Positions 41,450 through 51,546 of a DNA stretch of 64,000 nucleotides are shown one piece after another. The translations under genes and the position numbers were made by a program. This DNA comes from Hyphodiscus hymeniophilus. Its lineage: Eukaryota; Ascomycota; Leotiomycetes; Helotiales; Hyphodiscaceae. The notes under the pieces are model-generated. The model saw only the letters and a program-made list of their open reading frames with translations, was not told where the DNA came from and did no database searches. The stretch spans positions 62,001 to 126,000 of the forward strand of contig VNKQ01000018.1 in assembly GCA_016508695.1 (NCBI GenBank), in the 5' to 3' direction. Every line of letters begins with the position of its first letter. Position 1 is the first letter of the stretch.

Positions 41450-42938
41450 ACGCAATGTCAAATCGAGCACCCGCAAGCCACGCTGTTCCGATCTGGATGT
41501 GTTAGTTTGCACGGTGATACGGGAGAAGGGAAGATACCATCAATGCTGAGATTACGAGAAGAGTACCCATGACAGCGAACATGAGATAGAAAACGTCTTT
41601 CTTGGCTTCTGCTTCTTCGGCAGCTGTCTTGGAGTCCTTGACGGAGGACTCGCCTTTGTGGATGAGGGCTAACGCTTTGGGATCTTGGGTTGGGTAGATG
41701 GATTCAATGAAACGCTCGACCTGTTGCTGTCAATCATTATTCTCAAGACAAGATGGGATGCATACCTTGCCGCACGCAATGCTGATTTGGAGGAAGTTGG
41801 GGTCTTTTGGTGTGTTCTTCTTGTGTATTCTGCGAATGTACCTCTTAAAGATCTCACAGACAGTCCGTAAATTTTGGGATGATTGCATCATCAACTCGCA
41901 TGCATCTCCCTTCGTGATCTTGACGTTCTTCTGGAAAATATTCGGATTCTGGAAGACCAGCTCCAAGGTTGCGATAGCCATTGATTGGGGTATAGCGACA
42001 AAGTTGAAGACACTTTGATCCTTAATACCCGCCATGTAAAATAGACATTCTTCAGCGTGTCCAAGAGCATTTAGCACCATATCTGAACTGCAAGCAAGAG
42101 CAGCTGGTAAATTCTTCGGGTCAAAAAGATCCGCAAATTTATCGACGTGCTTTGACCAGATCTCCTTTGGATAGAAGCTCCGTTTGTCATCAAAATCCTC
42201 CCTGACGTCCCTGATGATGTTGGTCTTCTGAAGAAATTGGCCCATAGCTTCTGAAAGCTCCGGGCGTTTCAGCAGAGCCGGGTTCGCAAGTCCACTCTCA
42301 ACAAATAATCTCGTCAAGCCATCTCCAACCAGCCCAGCAACATAATGGCAGTAAAGCTCATAATCCTTGATCGTTTTGACTCCCTCGATGTTGTGCTCCG
42401 CGTTGTTGGCATAATCTGCCATCCCATTACCCATCTTGTTCGTGATGTCTTTGATAATCGCAAAGTAGGCAGGCTTGACCGTCTTGAGCTCGGTAATCAC
42501 CACGTCGAAGTGGACGCACAGCTCCCTATCCTTCTCGTTGGGCCCGTTACCATCAAAGGTCCAACCATCCTTCGTGAGGACATCCTGGAAATTCCTTAAC
42601 AGCGGCTCCTTCTTCTCTAATGGTATGGTCATATCATCCTCGATAGTATCCAGCGCTCGTAGGCACAGATAGAAGAGAGCGACGGGGACGAGAAGTTCGG
42701 GATTGAGCTCTTGGATGACCGCACTGAAGCTTCGACTGGTCAAATCAAGATATTTGAAGCATTCCTTGAGGTTGTCGGACTCCTTTGCGGGATCACGTTG
42801 GTGGACTGGGTCATGCCATAATTTCCTGTGAGTGTTAAAAGAGTTGCGCAGGGTCGAATGTAGAGCCTACCATTGCAGAATTGACCTCAATTGATTTGGA
42901 TGAATTGAGAAGTATGCGATGTTGCCCAGGAGACCCAT
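41352..42938 (-). CDS. ERG9: Squalene synthase (farnesyl-diphosphate farnesyltransferase)
   Basis: Four exons: 42938-42871, 42825-41766, 41720-41538 and 41492-41352, 483 aa. Landmarks: HPNQLRSILQWKLWHDPVHQRDP at the N-terminus, LTSRSFSAVIQELNPEL, the first Asp-rich motif DTIEDDMT, YCHYVAGLVGDGLTRLF, the second metal site NIIRDVREDFDD, and SMAIATLELVFQNPNIF. Exon 3 carries the C-terminal ER anchor (KKDVFYLMFAVMGTLLVISALM). The enzyme joins two farnesyl diphosphates to squalene, the committed step to ergosterol, in the ER membrane. The first exon encodes only 22 residues and the start agrees with fungal relatives. All catalytic Asp pairs are present. Confidence 0.96.
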
Positions 42939-43605
42939 CGTGGTCTGAATTAAAGGTGGAGTTGAAGGGACGGTTTAGAGGTTTCGTGAGGAGTCGTGCA
43001 GTGTTATACAAATCATTCAAGATCCGCTGTGGAGCACCGTTTGACGTTGGATGTACTACTCGAGTATCGAAGGATCGAATGCTTGGGAAGTAGTTGAGCG
43101 CAGGATTATCGACCGATTTGAGGGAGGATGTTTTGCATCTTCTTCTCTCAGATGTTATCGGCACAGCTTATGTCGACCAATTCTCCACTCCTGAGATTTC
43201 CCCCTTCCCTTCGCTCTGGGAAAGGTCAATTTCGGGCTATATGCGTTGTAAGCGGCCCAATCAACGACACGCAGTGAGACGTTCAGCCTTGCGGCGGTGT
43301 GGCGCTGTGGGAATTGTGGAGTACAGTAATCATCCCTTGAATTCGTCCAGGGAATTTTACGAGATGTGGTCTTTTGTTGGAGAAATGCGCTCTTGGAATG
43401 TCATCAGGTGTTTTCTATGATCAGGAATTGATGTATCTGACTTGGCAGATTTCAAACCATGCTTCCCTGAAGAGCCTTGGATTCAACTCGCCGTCGCCGA
43501 TCCATAAGCCTCAGCCTCAGCCTCGACCGGACTTGACGCATCAACCATCCCCTCGATCAACCGACTCAACAATTACCTGCTCCTACCAACCCTGAGCTCG
43601 CTATC
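42939..43605. promoter_or_regulatory. Divergent promoter region of ERG9 and a TPT transporter gene
   Basis: This 0.67-kb gap separates two start codons on opposite strands. I could not identify a confident sterol-regulatory element by eye. Small open frames here have no domain. Confidence 0.4.
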
Positions 43606-44751
43606 ATGCCGTCTTCCGATGGAGGGGAGGAGGATATCGAGATGAGCAAGACGGGATTGCTTCAGGATGAAGCAAAGCTTAACGAAGATGCACTGCCAGT
43701 GAAACGGAGCTCTCGGTCAACAGTCATTGATGGGGCATGTATCCTCTTGAACATTGCAAGCACAGTTGTGCTTGTGTTCTTGAACAAATGGTGCGTCTGC
43801 AAAGGACTCCCTGGCCTGACTTGACACTGACCTTAAATCCAGGATCTTCCGTGATCCCCAATTGAAGAGCATGCAGATAACCTTTGCCATGTGGCATTTC
43901 ACCTGTACTTCAATCGTACTTTGGATAGCATCTCAATCGCCGTTCAACCTCTTCGTACCCGTACGGTTACCGTTCTGGCAGATGGTTCCGTTGTGTAGCT
44001 TCTTTGCTGGCTTCCTCATCCTCGGGAACCTGAGCTTGGCATACAACTCTGTTGGATTCTACCAGTACGCCCCTACCCCCCGTGTCCGCTCACCAGCTCA
44101 GAACTGATTTATTGGGAACAGGCTAGCAAAGATCATGACAACCCCTTGTGTAGCCATCCTCCAATACTTCTTCCTCTCCAAATCCATATCCCTCCAAACC
44201 GCCCTTGCTCTCGCAGCCGTCTGTATCGGCGTAGGACTCACCAACACATCCTCCTCTGCCAACACCACCGTTTTTGGAGCATCCATTGCCATTGCTGCAT
44301 TTGTAGTAACTGCTTTCTACCAAGTTTGGATCGGGAAGAAGATGAAGGATTTCGCCGTCTCGAGCCCACAGTTACTTCTGAACCAAGCGCCTATAAGTGT
44401 TTTGCTGTTGGCGTTTATGGTGCCGTTCTTCGATACGGTGCCGGATGTGGGGAAGATTCCAAGGGATACGATCGTGGCGCTGTTTCTGAGTGGATTGGCT
44501 GCTGCGAGCTTGGTATGTTCTATCCAAAAACATGGAGAGGGAGATGCTGACTATTGTAGAACCTCTCGCAGTTTTTGATCATCGGACGAATGAGCGCTCT
44601 AACATTCAACGTCGCCTCGAACGTCAAAACAATCATCATCCTCACATATGGCTGGATAAGCGAGGGAAGAGCATTGACGTTGAAAGATTCATTGGGGATC
44701 ATCTTGGCATTAGGAGGTGCCACATTATACAGCCAACTCTCGCAACGCTGA
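43606..44751 (+). CDS. TPT/SLC35E3-like nucleotide-sugar or triose-phosphate translocator (copy 1)
   Basis: Four exons: 43606-43790, 43843-44064, 44122-44512 and 44560-44751, 329 aa. Ten hydrophobic segments follow a ~45-residue acidic N-terminus. Family features include VVLVFLNKWIFRDPQLKSMQIT, NLSLAYNSVGFYQLAKIMTTPCV with the Lys conserved in TPT-type carriers, SPQLLLNQAPIS, and a closing SNVKTIIILTYGWISEG. Such proteins exchange sugar nucleotides or phosphorylated metabolites in Golgi or ER membranes. SLC35E3 members are often orphan. A paralogue lies tail-to-tail 190 bp downstream. The two share the intron placed just before the FYQ/YQL motif region less exactly than a recent duplication would, so the copies are old. 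Confidence 0.88.
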
Positions 44752-44941
44752 GACGGACAGGCTAGGACCTAACTACAGCTAACTGGTAATATCTACAAAA
44801 GGAAGGGGTTTTCTGTGTATTAATACAAGATTTTATGTGTTGGGGTTTTGGGAAATGGCGTTCGGAGGTATATGATGATGAGATGGTAGATTTAGATCCA
44901 AAATACATCCCTATCCAAAGAGATTCTTTGATCTTCCCCTT
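44752..44941. other. Short gap between convergent transporter genes
   Basis: 190 bp separating two stop codons on opposite strands. Transcripts probably overlap here. No motif is seen. Confidence 0.5.
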
Positions 44942-46232
44942 CTACCGCTTCTGCTGGTTCAACATGATGTACGAATATCTATCTCAATTAGCACACGTCT
45001 CGCGCCATCTTCGCCCCATCTTCCACAAAGCAACCAGAACAGGACAAAACGAAGAAGGACTTACCCAATAATCCCCCCAACAGTCATCAAGATGCCCAAC
45101 AATCCCTTATCCGTCACTCCCCTCCCACTAAACGCCCAACCCAAAGTCACAATCGAAACCGTCTTCAAATGCCCCACAACAGTCGAGCTTACCGCCCCAC
45201 TCCCCGCCACAATGAAGAACTGACTGATATTAATCAGCGCCGCAAAGCCGCCACTCATGATGATCATCACCCAGCGATACGTCGGGACGTTGCTCAGCAC
45301 CGGGATCTTATCCACGACGGGCACGGCAAACATGAGCATCACGCTGGAGATCGGTGCTTGGTTCAAGAGCAGCTGGCTCGAGGACATGGAGAGTTTCTTG
45401 TGGTAGGCGCCGATGAGGACGGTGTAAGCCGAAGACGCGCAGACGCCGGACAAAGCGAACAGAACCCCGACAGAGGAGGTCGTTGCGATGGCCTTTGCGG
45501 CGCCGCCCGCGGGCGCTTTGGATTGCGTGTCGTAGTAGGAGGTTATACCTACGCCGATGCAGACCGGGACAAGAACGAGCGCGGCGTTCCGAGGAATGGT
45601 CGCGCCGTAGAAGGTGTAGTTGATCATTGCGGTCATGGGCGTCAGGAGCACGCGGCAGAGTTGATAGACTGTTACTGTGCTGAAGGCTAGAGAGAGATTT
45701 GGGAGGACAACATTAAGGCACATTGAGAGTGCGAGCTGCGGGGTGTCAGTGGACGTTTCTTCACCCCTTTTTCTCGGAAGGGAAAATATCCTTTCTCCCA
45801 AGTAGGTGAATAGACGAATGAAAGGAAAAAAGGACTGGATATCTCGCAACTTACAGGCAACATCTCCACGACGCCAGCCCTTTTCGGCGTAAAAGCCCCA
45901 AAGACAGGCCGACTCACAACCCAAAGCGTGAGGCCAGTACACACGAAATGAAAGCTAGCAAAACTAGTCTGCATCAACTTGAAATCTGGATCGTTGAAAA
46001 TAGCCTTGTTCGTGAACACGATCCCGATAGTAGCGAGCATATTGATAGCCGTCCATATCAAGAATTTCCTGCCTGCTCCCGAGCCGCCGACCACAGCGGT
46101 TTGGGAGGGCTGCTGCGGAGCCGCATTCTCATGGCTGGGTTCAGAATCCTTTGAGTAGCCATCAGCGGCTTTTTGGGCTTCTACATCGAGAAGGGGAATG
46201 GCATTCTCGTGATTCTCTGATTCGGAGGGCAT
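44942..46232 (-). CDS. TPT/SLC35-like transporter (copy 2, convergent paralogue)
   Basis: Three exons: 46232-45855, 45735-45065 and 44978-44942, 361 aa. The last exon is only 37 nt and supplies the ending GYSYIMLNQQKR, typical of this carrier group. The body has GIVFTNKAIFNDPDFKLMQTSFASFHF, NLSLAFSTVTVYQLCRVLLTP, SSSQLLLNQAPISSVMLMF and GHLKTVSIVTLGWAFSGRG. Copy 1 has Lys in YQLAKIMTTP, whereas copy 2 has Cys-Arg in YQLCRVLLTP. This substitution at a position near the presumed substrate site hints at different cargo. It is probably a Golgi membrane antiporter with unknown substrate. The ATG chosen (MPSESENHEN) precedes the acidic N-terminal tail shared in style with copy 1. Confidence 0.86.
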
Positions 46233-47275
46233 GGTGTGTGAGGTCATGTGATATCGAAATTGAGAGGTGGCCGGAAGCGCGGTGCAACACGTGGAAATGC
46301 TGAAGCGACGGGTACGACAATGCAAGTAAAAATAAGCAATGTCTCAATGAGCTGTGGAGATGGAATTGGTCGTATTCAAGCGGGCAAGTAGTGTCCAAGA
46401 TGGATATTCAAGCTGGAGAGGAAGATGTGAATGCTCTTCTCAAATTTTGTGGCCTCGGTGCCAGGGGTCGATGTGGCGTAGCATATGAATACGAGAAGAC
46501 CTCGGAAGAAGCGGATTACGAGAAGGCAAATGCAAGATGTGGAAGTGTTGGAAGGAGCGTGGAGAAGAAGTTATTGATACTGATATGAGATATGTGGGAA
46601 CGGAGCTCAAACTGGAATGAGAATGTAGAATGCCTTGAGCCTCAACCGTGGCTTTCAAGGGGGTGGCTAGAGTACGCATGATGTAAGCAAGACATAAGAG
46701 GAATCCAGGGGTTCATCTTGGTTGGTAAAATCTCAACTCTTCCTATACGAGTTATGTAAAGGCGGACTTGTCACGAAGTTATTCGTATTCTGCGCTCTCT
46801 TCTTGATGATACACAAAACTGGAAGTCCTCAGATTGTTACCCTCTTGTGCGAGGTACCGAGCCTGGTTGAGAAAGCGGTCAAGCGTTGATGCTTTGGGAT
46901 CTGTGTTATCGGAGGACGGACTACGATAAGATTGTGATTTGCTTTGAATCTGCGTTGTATTTACTATGAGATGGGGAAAGATGCGAGTAGCCAGCAGCAA
47001 GCTTGAATTGATAGTCCTCACTGCCAGCCAATCTGGAAGTAATAAAATCGAGAATAGTCAGTCCCCAGAAGAACTTCACATATCCCATCCGCGAGGGGTT
47101 CATGCAAGGAGAGAGAGAGTACTGGATAAGGTATTCCACTAGCGCCATAGCCCCGCCACCCAATGGATTTGTAAAGACCTTATCCCCTTCTCCCCTCCTT
47201 TCGTCTCACCGTCTTTTATTTTGCTGCATTCCACAACACCACAAACCCTTCAATCACTACACAAATAAACCCACA
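46233..47275. other. Intergenic, 1.0 kb, divergent promoters
   Basis: It lies between the starts of transporter copy 2 and the epimerase/reductase gene. Two minus-strand open frames (46779-47021 and 46921-47163) could be joined by a 50-nt intron, but the joined frame has no ATG I can support. Confidence 0.45.
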
Positions 47276-48254
47276 ATGTCATCCAAGCCTGTTTTCTTGA
47301 TCTGGGGTGGCGAAGGTTGGGTTGCTGGCCACTTGAAGACTCTCCTTGAGAGTCAAGGTACGTTGCGCCTCTGTCTGGACTGTGGGGGGCGAAAGTTAAA
47401 CATCTGGTAGGCAAGGAAGTCCACACCACGACCGTTCGCATGCAAAACAGAGAAGCAGTCATTGCTGAGCTGGAAAAAGTCAAGCCCACACACGTCCTCA
47501 ACGCTGCGGGATCTACGGGCCGACCAAATGTCGATTGGTGTGAGGATCACAAGGAGGAAACCGTCAGGAACAATGTTATCGGCACCCTGAACTTGGCCGA
47601 TGCTTGCTTCTTGAAGGGCATCCACATCACTGTCTTTGCTACTGGATGCATCTACACATACGACGAGAAACACCCAATCGGTGGCCCTGGATACCTCGAG
47701 ACTGACAAGGCCAACTTTGATGGTTCGTTCTATTCTGAGACCAAGGCTCACGTTGAGGAGGTTAGAAAATCATCCCACAACTTGACATTTGCTGACAACC
47801 ACAGATCATGAAATTCTATTCCAACTGCCTCATTCTCCGACTCCGCATGCCAGTCTCCGACGATCTCCACTCCCGTAACTTCGTCACCAAGATCGCCAAA
47901 TACGAGCGTGTAGTCGACATTCCCAACTCAAACACCATCCTCCACGACCTCCTCCCTGCCTCCATCCTCCTCGCCGAGCACAAGGAGACTGGAATCTATA
48001 ACTTCACCAATCCGGGTGCTATTTCCCACAACGAGGTTCTGTCCCTCTTCAAGGAATACGTCCGCCCTGACTTCACATGGAAGAACTTCACACTCGAGGA
48101 GCAATCCAAGGTGATCAAGGCTGGTCGCAGCAACTGCAAGCTTGACACCACCAAGTTGGTCAACAAGTTGAAGGAGTACAAGTTCGACGTTCCAGAGATC
48201 CACGAGGCATACAAGGGTTGCTTCCAGAGAATGGCTGCTGCTGGAGTCAAATAG
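47276..48254 (+). CDS. NAD(P)-dependent 3,5-epimerase/4-reductase-like protein (UDP-rhamnose pathway)
   Basis: Three exons: 47276-47357, 47411-47760 and 47805-48254, 293 aa. The N-terminal nucleotide motif is atypical, GGEGWVAG, as in the reductase half of plant RHM/NRS-ER and fungal ER proteins. Then come THVLNAAGSTGRPNVDWCEDHK, TVRNNVIGTLNLADAC, VFATGCIYTYDEKHPIGG and the active-site YSETK (Tyr and Lys). The C-terminal part has the substrate region NTILHDLLPAS and NFTNPGAISHNEVL. The predicted reaction turns UDP-4-keto-6-deoxyglucose into UDP-L-rhamnose in the cytosol. The partner 4,6-dehydratase is not in this window. Introns sit after the glycine motif and after YSETKAHVEE. Confidence 0.87.
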
Positions 48255-48980
48255 ATGGGCACTTATTTGGGGACCTTTCATTAAAAAGTTATAGGATTGC
48301 TTAGGATCTAAATCGGATCATTCTAATAAAGTTACTGTCTACCTGGTATTCAATGGTGTGAGCCGTGGAGGGGTAAATGAACGTGGCTGCACGCCATTCA
48401 AATTCCTACGCATCCATACAGACGAGGATTCTCTGACTTAATACAAGCAAATGTGAAAGAACAAGTACTTATGAGAAAACTAGCACTGACTGACGTTGAC
48501 CCAATCACTCAAGCAGGCTGAGCAACTTGGCTCCCTGCATTCTGCTATTGAGTGAGAACCGAGGCCTCGATGATTCAAGGCGTTTTGCAAACTTGGTTTC
48601 AAGATCAAGAAAGTTCACATTCTGGCTTTTTGGATTATTCTCTGCCACCAGTAGATTAGAATCCCATAAAAACACTCACGCACAGAATAACAAGGAGGCC
48701 GCGCCACATTGAAATCGCGGCTCCTTGGGGGGAAAAAAAATAAGCTCCTCCCGCTTCGTCATCTCGCAGATCACTCGACCACCAAACGTCAACTTGTCTG
48801 CCTCAGCCTTGTGGCAGAGTAAAAGGTTACATACTAACAATCTGATCACGACTCGCCTCATATCATACACACCTCATATCGACCTGAATACAGTCTATCT
48901 CGGAAGGAAAGGAGCGGTCTTGTGGGCCAAGACGAACTGAAGATACGAGCTTCGAGATCCTCGAGATCAATACTGGCAGA
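48255..48980. other. Intergenic, 0.7 kb
   Basis: 3' region of the epimerase/reductase gene and promoter of the DnaJ gene. A short A-run (48731-48739) is present. No gene is seen. Confidence 0.5.
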
Positions 48981-50774
48981 ATGGTCGCAGATACTACGTA
49001 CGTTTCACATCGCTTGCGTTTCCGGATATGATGGGACTCGGGGTAGCAGGACATGTACTGATGGCGATAGGTACTACGATGCCCTGGGCGTGAAGACGGA
49101 TGCTACTGGGCTGGAGATCAAGAAGGCATACCGCAAACTCGCAATCATCCATCATCCAGGCATGTCTTTCTATCCTCCGATCTCAATCCCTCAGATACCT
49201 TGAGCAGTGTTGGAAGTCCCCTATTCATGCTCGACCGCCTTCTGATCAATCAAAAGAGCAAGTGGTTTTGATTTCATCTAACACTCCTTAGACAAAAACC
49301 CCGGCGACGACACAGCCCACGAAAAGTTCCAAGCAATCGGCGAAGCCTACCAAGTCCTTTCCAATGAAGATCTACGAAAACAATACGACAAATTTGGCAA
49401 GGATAAAGCTCTGCCCAGCGATGGGTTCGCCGACCCAGCCGAGTTCTTTGGTACCATATTTGGAGGTGAAGCATTCATTGATTTGATCGGAGAGATCTCA
49501 CTCATGAAGGACTTGACGAAGACGATGGACATCACGATGCAGGAACAAGAAGCGGAGGCTGCGGAGGCTGAAGAGGAGTTTCCTGGGGAGAGGGAGGCTA
49601 AAGAGGAGAGTCTTAGAGCGGAGGCCGAGCGCTTGAAGATGTCTGGGAAGGAGAAAGAGGGCTCTGGTACTGCTGGTGTTACTGACGCGAATATACCACC
49701 GCCGTATGCAGGGAAACCAGGTGTTAGTGTGAGCGATGAGAAGGATCCCAATGTGTTTACGGAGAAGCCTGCTGCGGCAACGAGTGCTTCTGCTTCTGCT
49801 TCTGGCTCTTCTACGCCAAGACGTACAGGCATCCCCATCAGGCAGGCGATCATGGATAAGACAGAAGAAGACGCCCAGATGAGTGCTGCCGGTCTTACAG
49901 AGGAAGAAAAAGAGCTGCGCAAGAAGGACAAAAAGAAAGGGGGACTAACTAAGGCACAACGCGAGGAGTTAGCCGCATACGAGCAAGAGCGTGCGAGGGT
50001 ACGAAAGGAGCGTGTAGATACACTGGCCAAGAAATTGGTCGACCGTATTAGCATATGGACCGAGACAGACAAGGGCGCCGATGTGACGAAGGCTTTCCAG
50101 GAGAAGACACGCCTCGAGGTGGAGAATTTGAAAATGGAGTCCTTTGGTCTCGATATTTTACACGCCATCGGGCAGACATATATGCAAAAAGCAACGGCAC
50201 TCCTCAAATCGCAGAAATTCCTTGGTATCGGCGGCTTCTTCTCCCGTCTAAAAGACAAGGGTACACTGGCTAAAGAGACATGGAACACCATCAGTAGTGC
50301 GATTGATGCGCAAATGACGATGGAGGAGATGGCGAAGATGGAAGAGAAGGGAGGAGAGGATTGGACTGATGAGAAGAAGGTCGAGTATGAGAGACGGGTC
50401 ACGGGCAAGATCTTGACTGCTGCATGGAGGGGGAGCAAGTTCGAGATCCAGGGCGTGCTGAGGGATGTTTGTGATGAGATACTGGGCGATAAGAAAGTGC
50501 CCATGAGCAAACGGTTGGAGAGGGCGCAGGCGCTGATTATTTCCGGAGAGGTCTATCAGAAGGTAAGTCCACTCTCACTTCTCTTGCACTTTCTACGAAC
50601 TGACGGGAAAAGGCACAACGCAACCCAGAAGAAGAAGGCGACTACATGGCCTTCGAACAGCTCGTCGCCGAAGCGGCCGCGAAGAAGGAAAAGAAGAAGG
50701 GGAAGGACCACAAGAAATCGCATGATCATGTTCACGACGTTGCTGCCGATGCGCCGAATGTTCCTCGTTCTTAA
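48981..50774 (+). CDS. DnaJ-X domain co-chaperone (Caj1/Djp1 type)
   Basis: Four exons: 48981-48997, 49071-49159, 49292-50562 and 50613-50774, 512 aa. The J domain fills residues ~6-70 (YYDALGVKTDATGLEIKKAYRKLA, HPD, then FQAIGEAYQVLSNEDLRKQYDKFG). The HPD tripeptide that activates Hsp70 is split by intron 2, whose 5' end is GC, not GT. A Glu-rich coiled coil and a Ser/Ala-rich linker follow. The DnaJ-X domain covers ~residues 290-455 (KLVDRISIWTETDKGADVTKAF, DILHAIGQTYMQKATALLKSQKFLGIGGF). The tail is Lys/His-rich (KKEKKKGKDHKKSHDHVHD). Relatives act in the cytosol on peroxisomal protein import (Djp1) or general Hsp70 work (Caj1). Confidence 0.9.
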
Positions 50775-51546
50775 TCAGATTGGCTCCCTGTCACATTTCA
50801 GCTTCCAGCTTTCACGGCAGCCTTTGTGAGCGTTGGTATAGATAGCTAGCTGCTACAAGTAGCTGCGGCGAGCAGAGCATGGTAGATTTGAATGCCTTTG
50901 ATCCTATGGGATCTTGCGTAGCGTAGTAATGAAGTACTCGACTCCAGCCTCGCCCATCGCCTATTCCTGTGAAGGCCAGGTGCGATCGCTCAAAGTATGC
51001 GAATGGATTGGTCGTGGCTTTGCTTTGATCCCTCCGCTGCCCTAAGAAATCATCTGGGGTTTTATACTCCACTTGCTCAACCACATCACTCAGATCAAGT
51101 GAACCACTTCGTATTATATTTTGGAATTGTGTCTTATGCTTGTTCCTATCAGTATTCCTACAATTCACTCCACTCCTTCTCCCCTCGGCCCCCCTCACTC
51201 CTCCTCTCCCTCTCCCTCGTACTATCTCAAGAGCATCGCCCTCCAATTTGTCCTCGCGGCATCCAAGCCTAATGCTCACGCCGGGTATATCTTCAATAAG
51301 GGGTATCTAAAATAGTTGCAGTATAGACAAAAAAAAAAGGTTACCGATCTGGAAAGTGGTGAGTTTCTCGTCGAAACAGTGACGGATGCACGATCTCTCG
51401 TCCTTCCTACCCATCCGTCCCAAACGCCGTCCATTATGCTGTTCCCAAAAACTCCGGTTTGCTCAAGCTCGTTGAGTGGATTAAGCAATACCCTGGCTCT
51501 CAATGACAGAAGGAAATTCGCGTGTGGCGATCCGCGTCGGTCGCTG
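50775..51546. other. Intergenic between convergent genes, 0.77 kb
   Basis: 3' ends of the DnaJ-X gene (plus) and the coiled-coil protein gene (minus). A nine-base A run lies near 51331. The open frames are short and without features. Confidence 0.5.

Noticed and set aside
36035..42938. Triterpenoid-type gene cluster (2OG oxygenase, MFS transporter, squalene synthase)
   Set aside because: The squalene synthase has all the features of the single housekeeping ERG9, and no cyclase or P450 is present.
45169..45690. 173-codon plus-strand frame opposite transporter copy 2
   Set aside because: It is antisense to a well-supported membrane-protein exon, has no domain, and is explained by codon bias of the real gene.
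46779..47163. Two minus-strand frames that might be joined by a 50-nt intron
   Set aside because: The splice signals look fair, but the joined frame has no ATG and no recognisable product.
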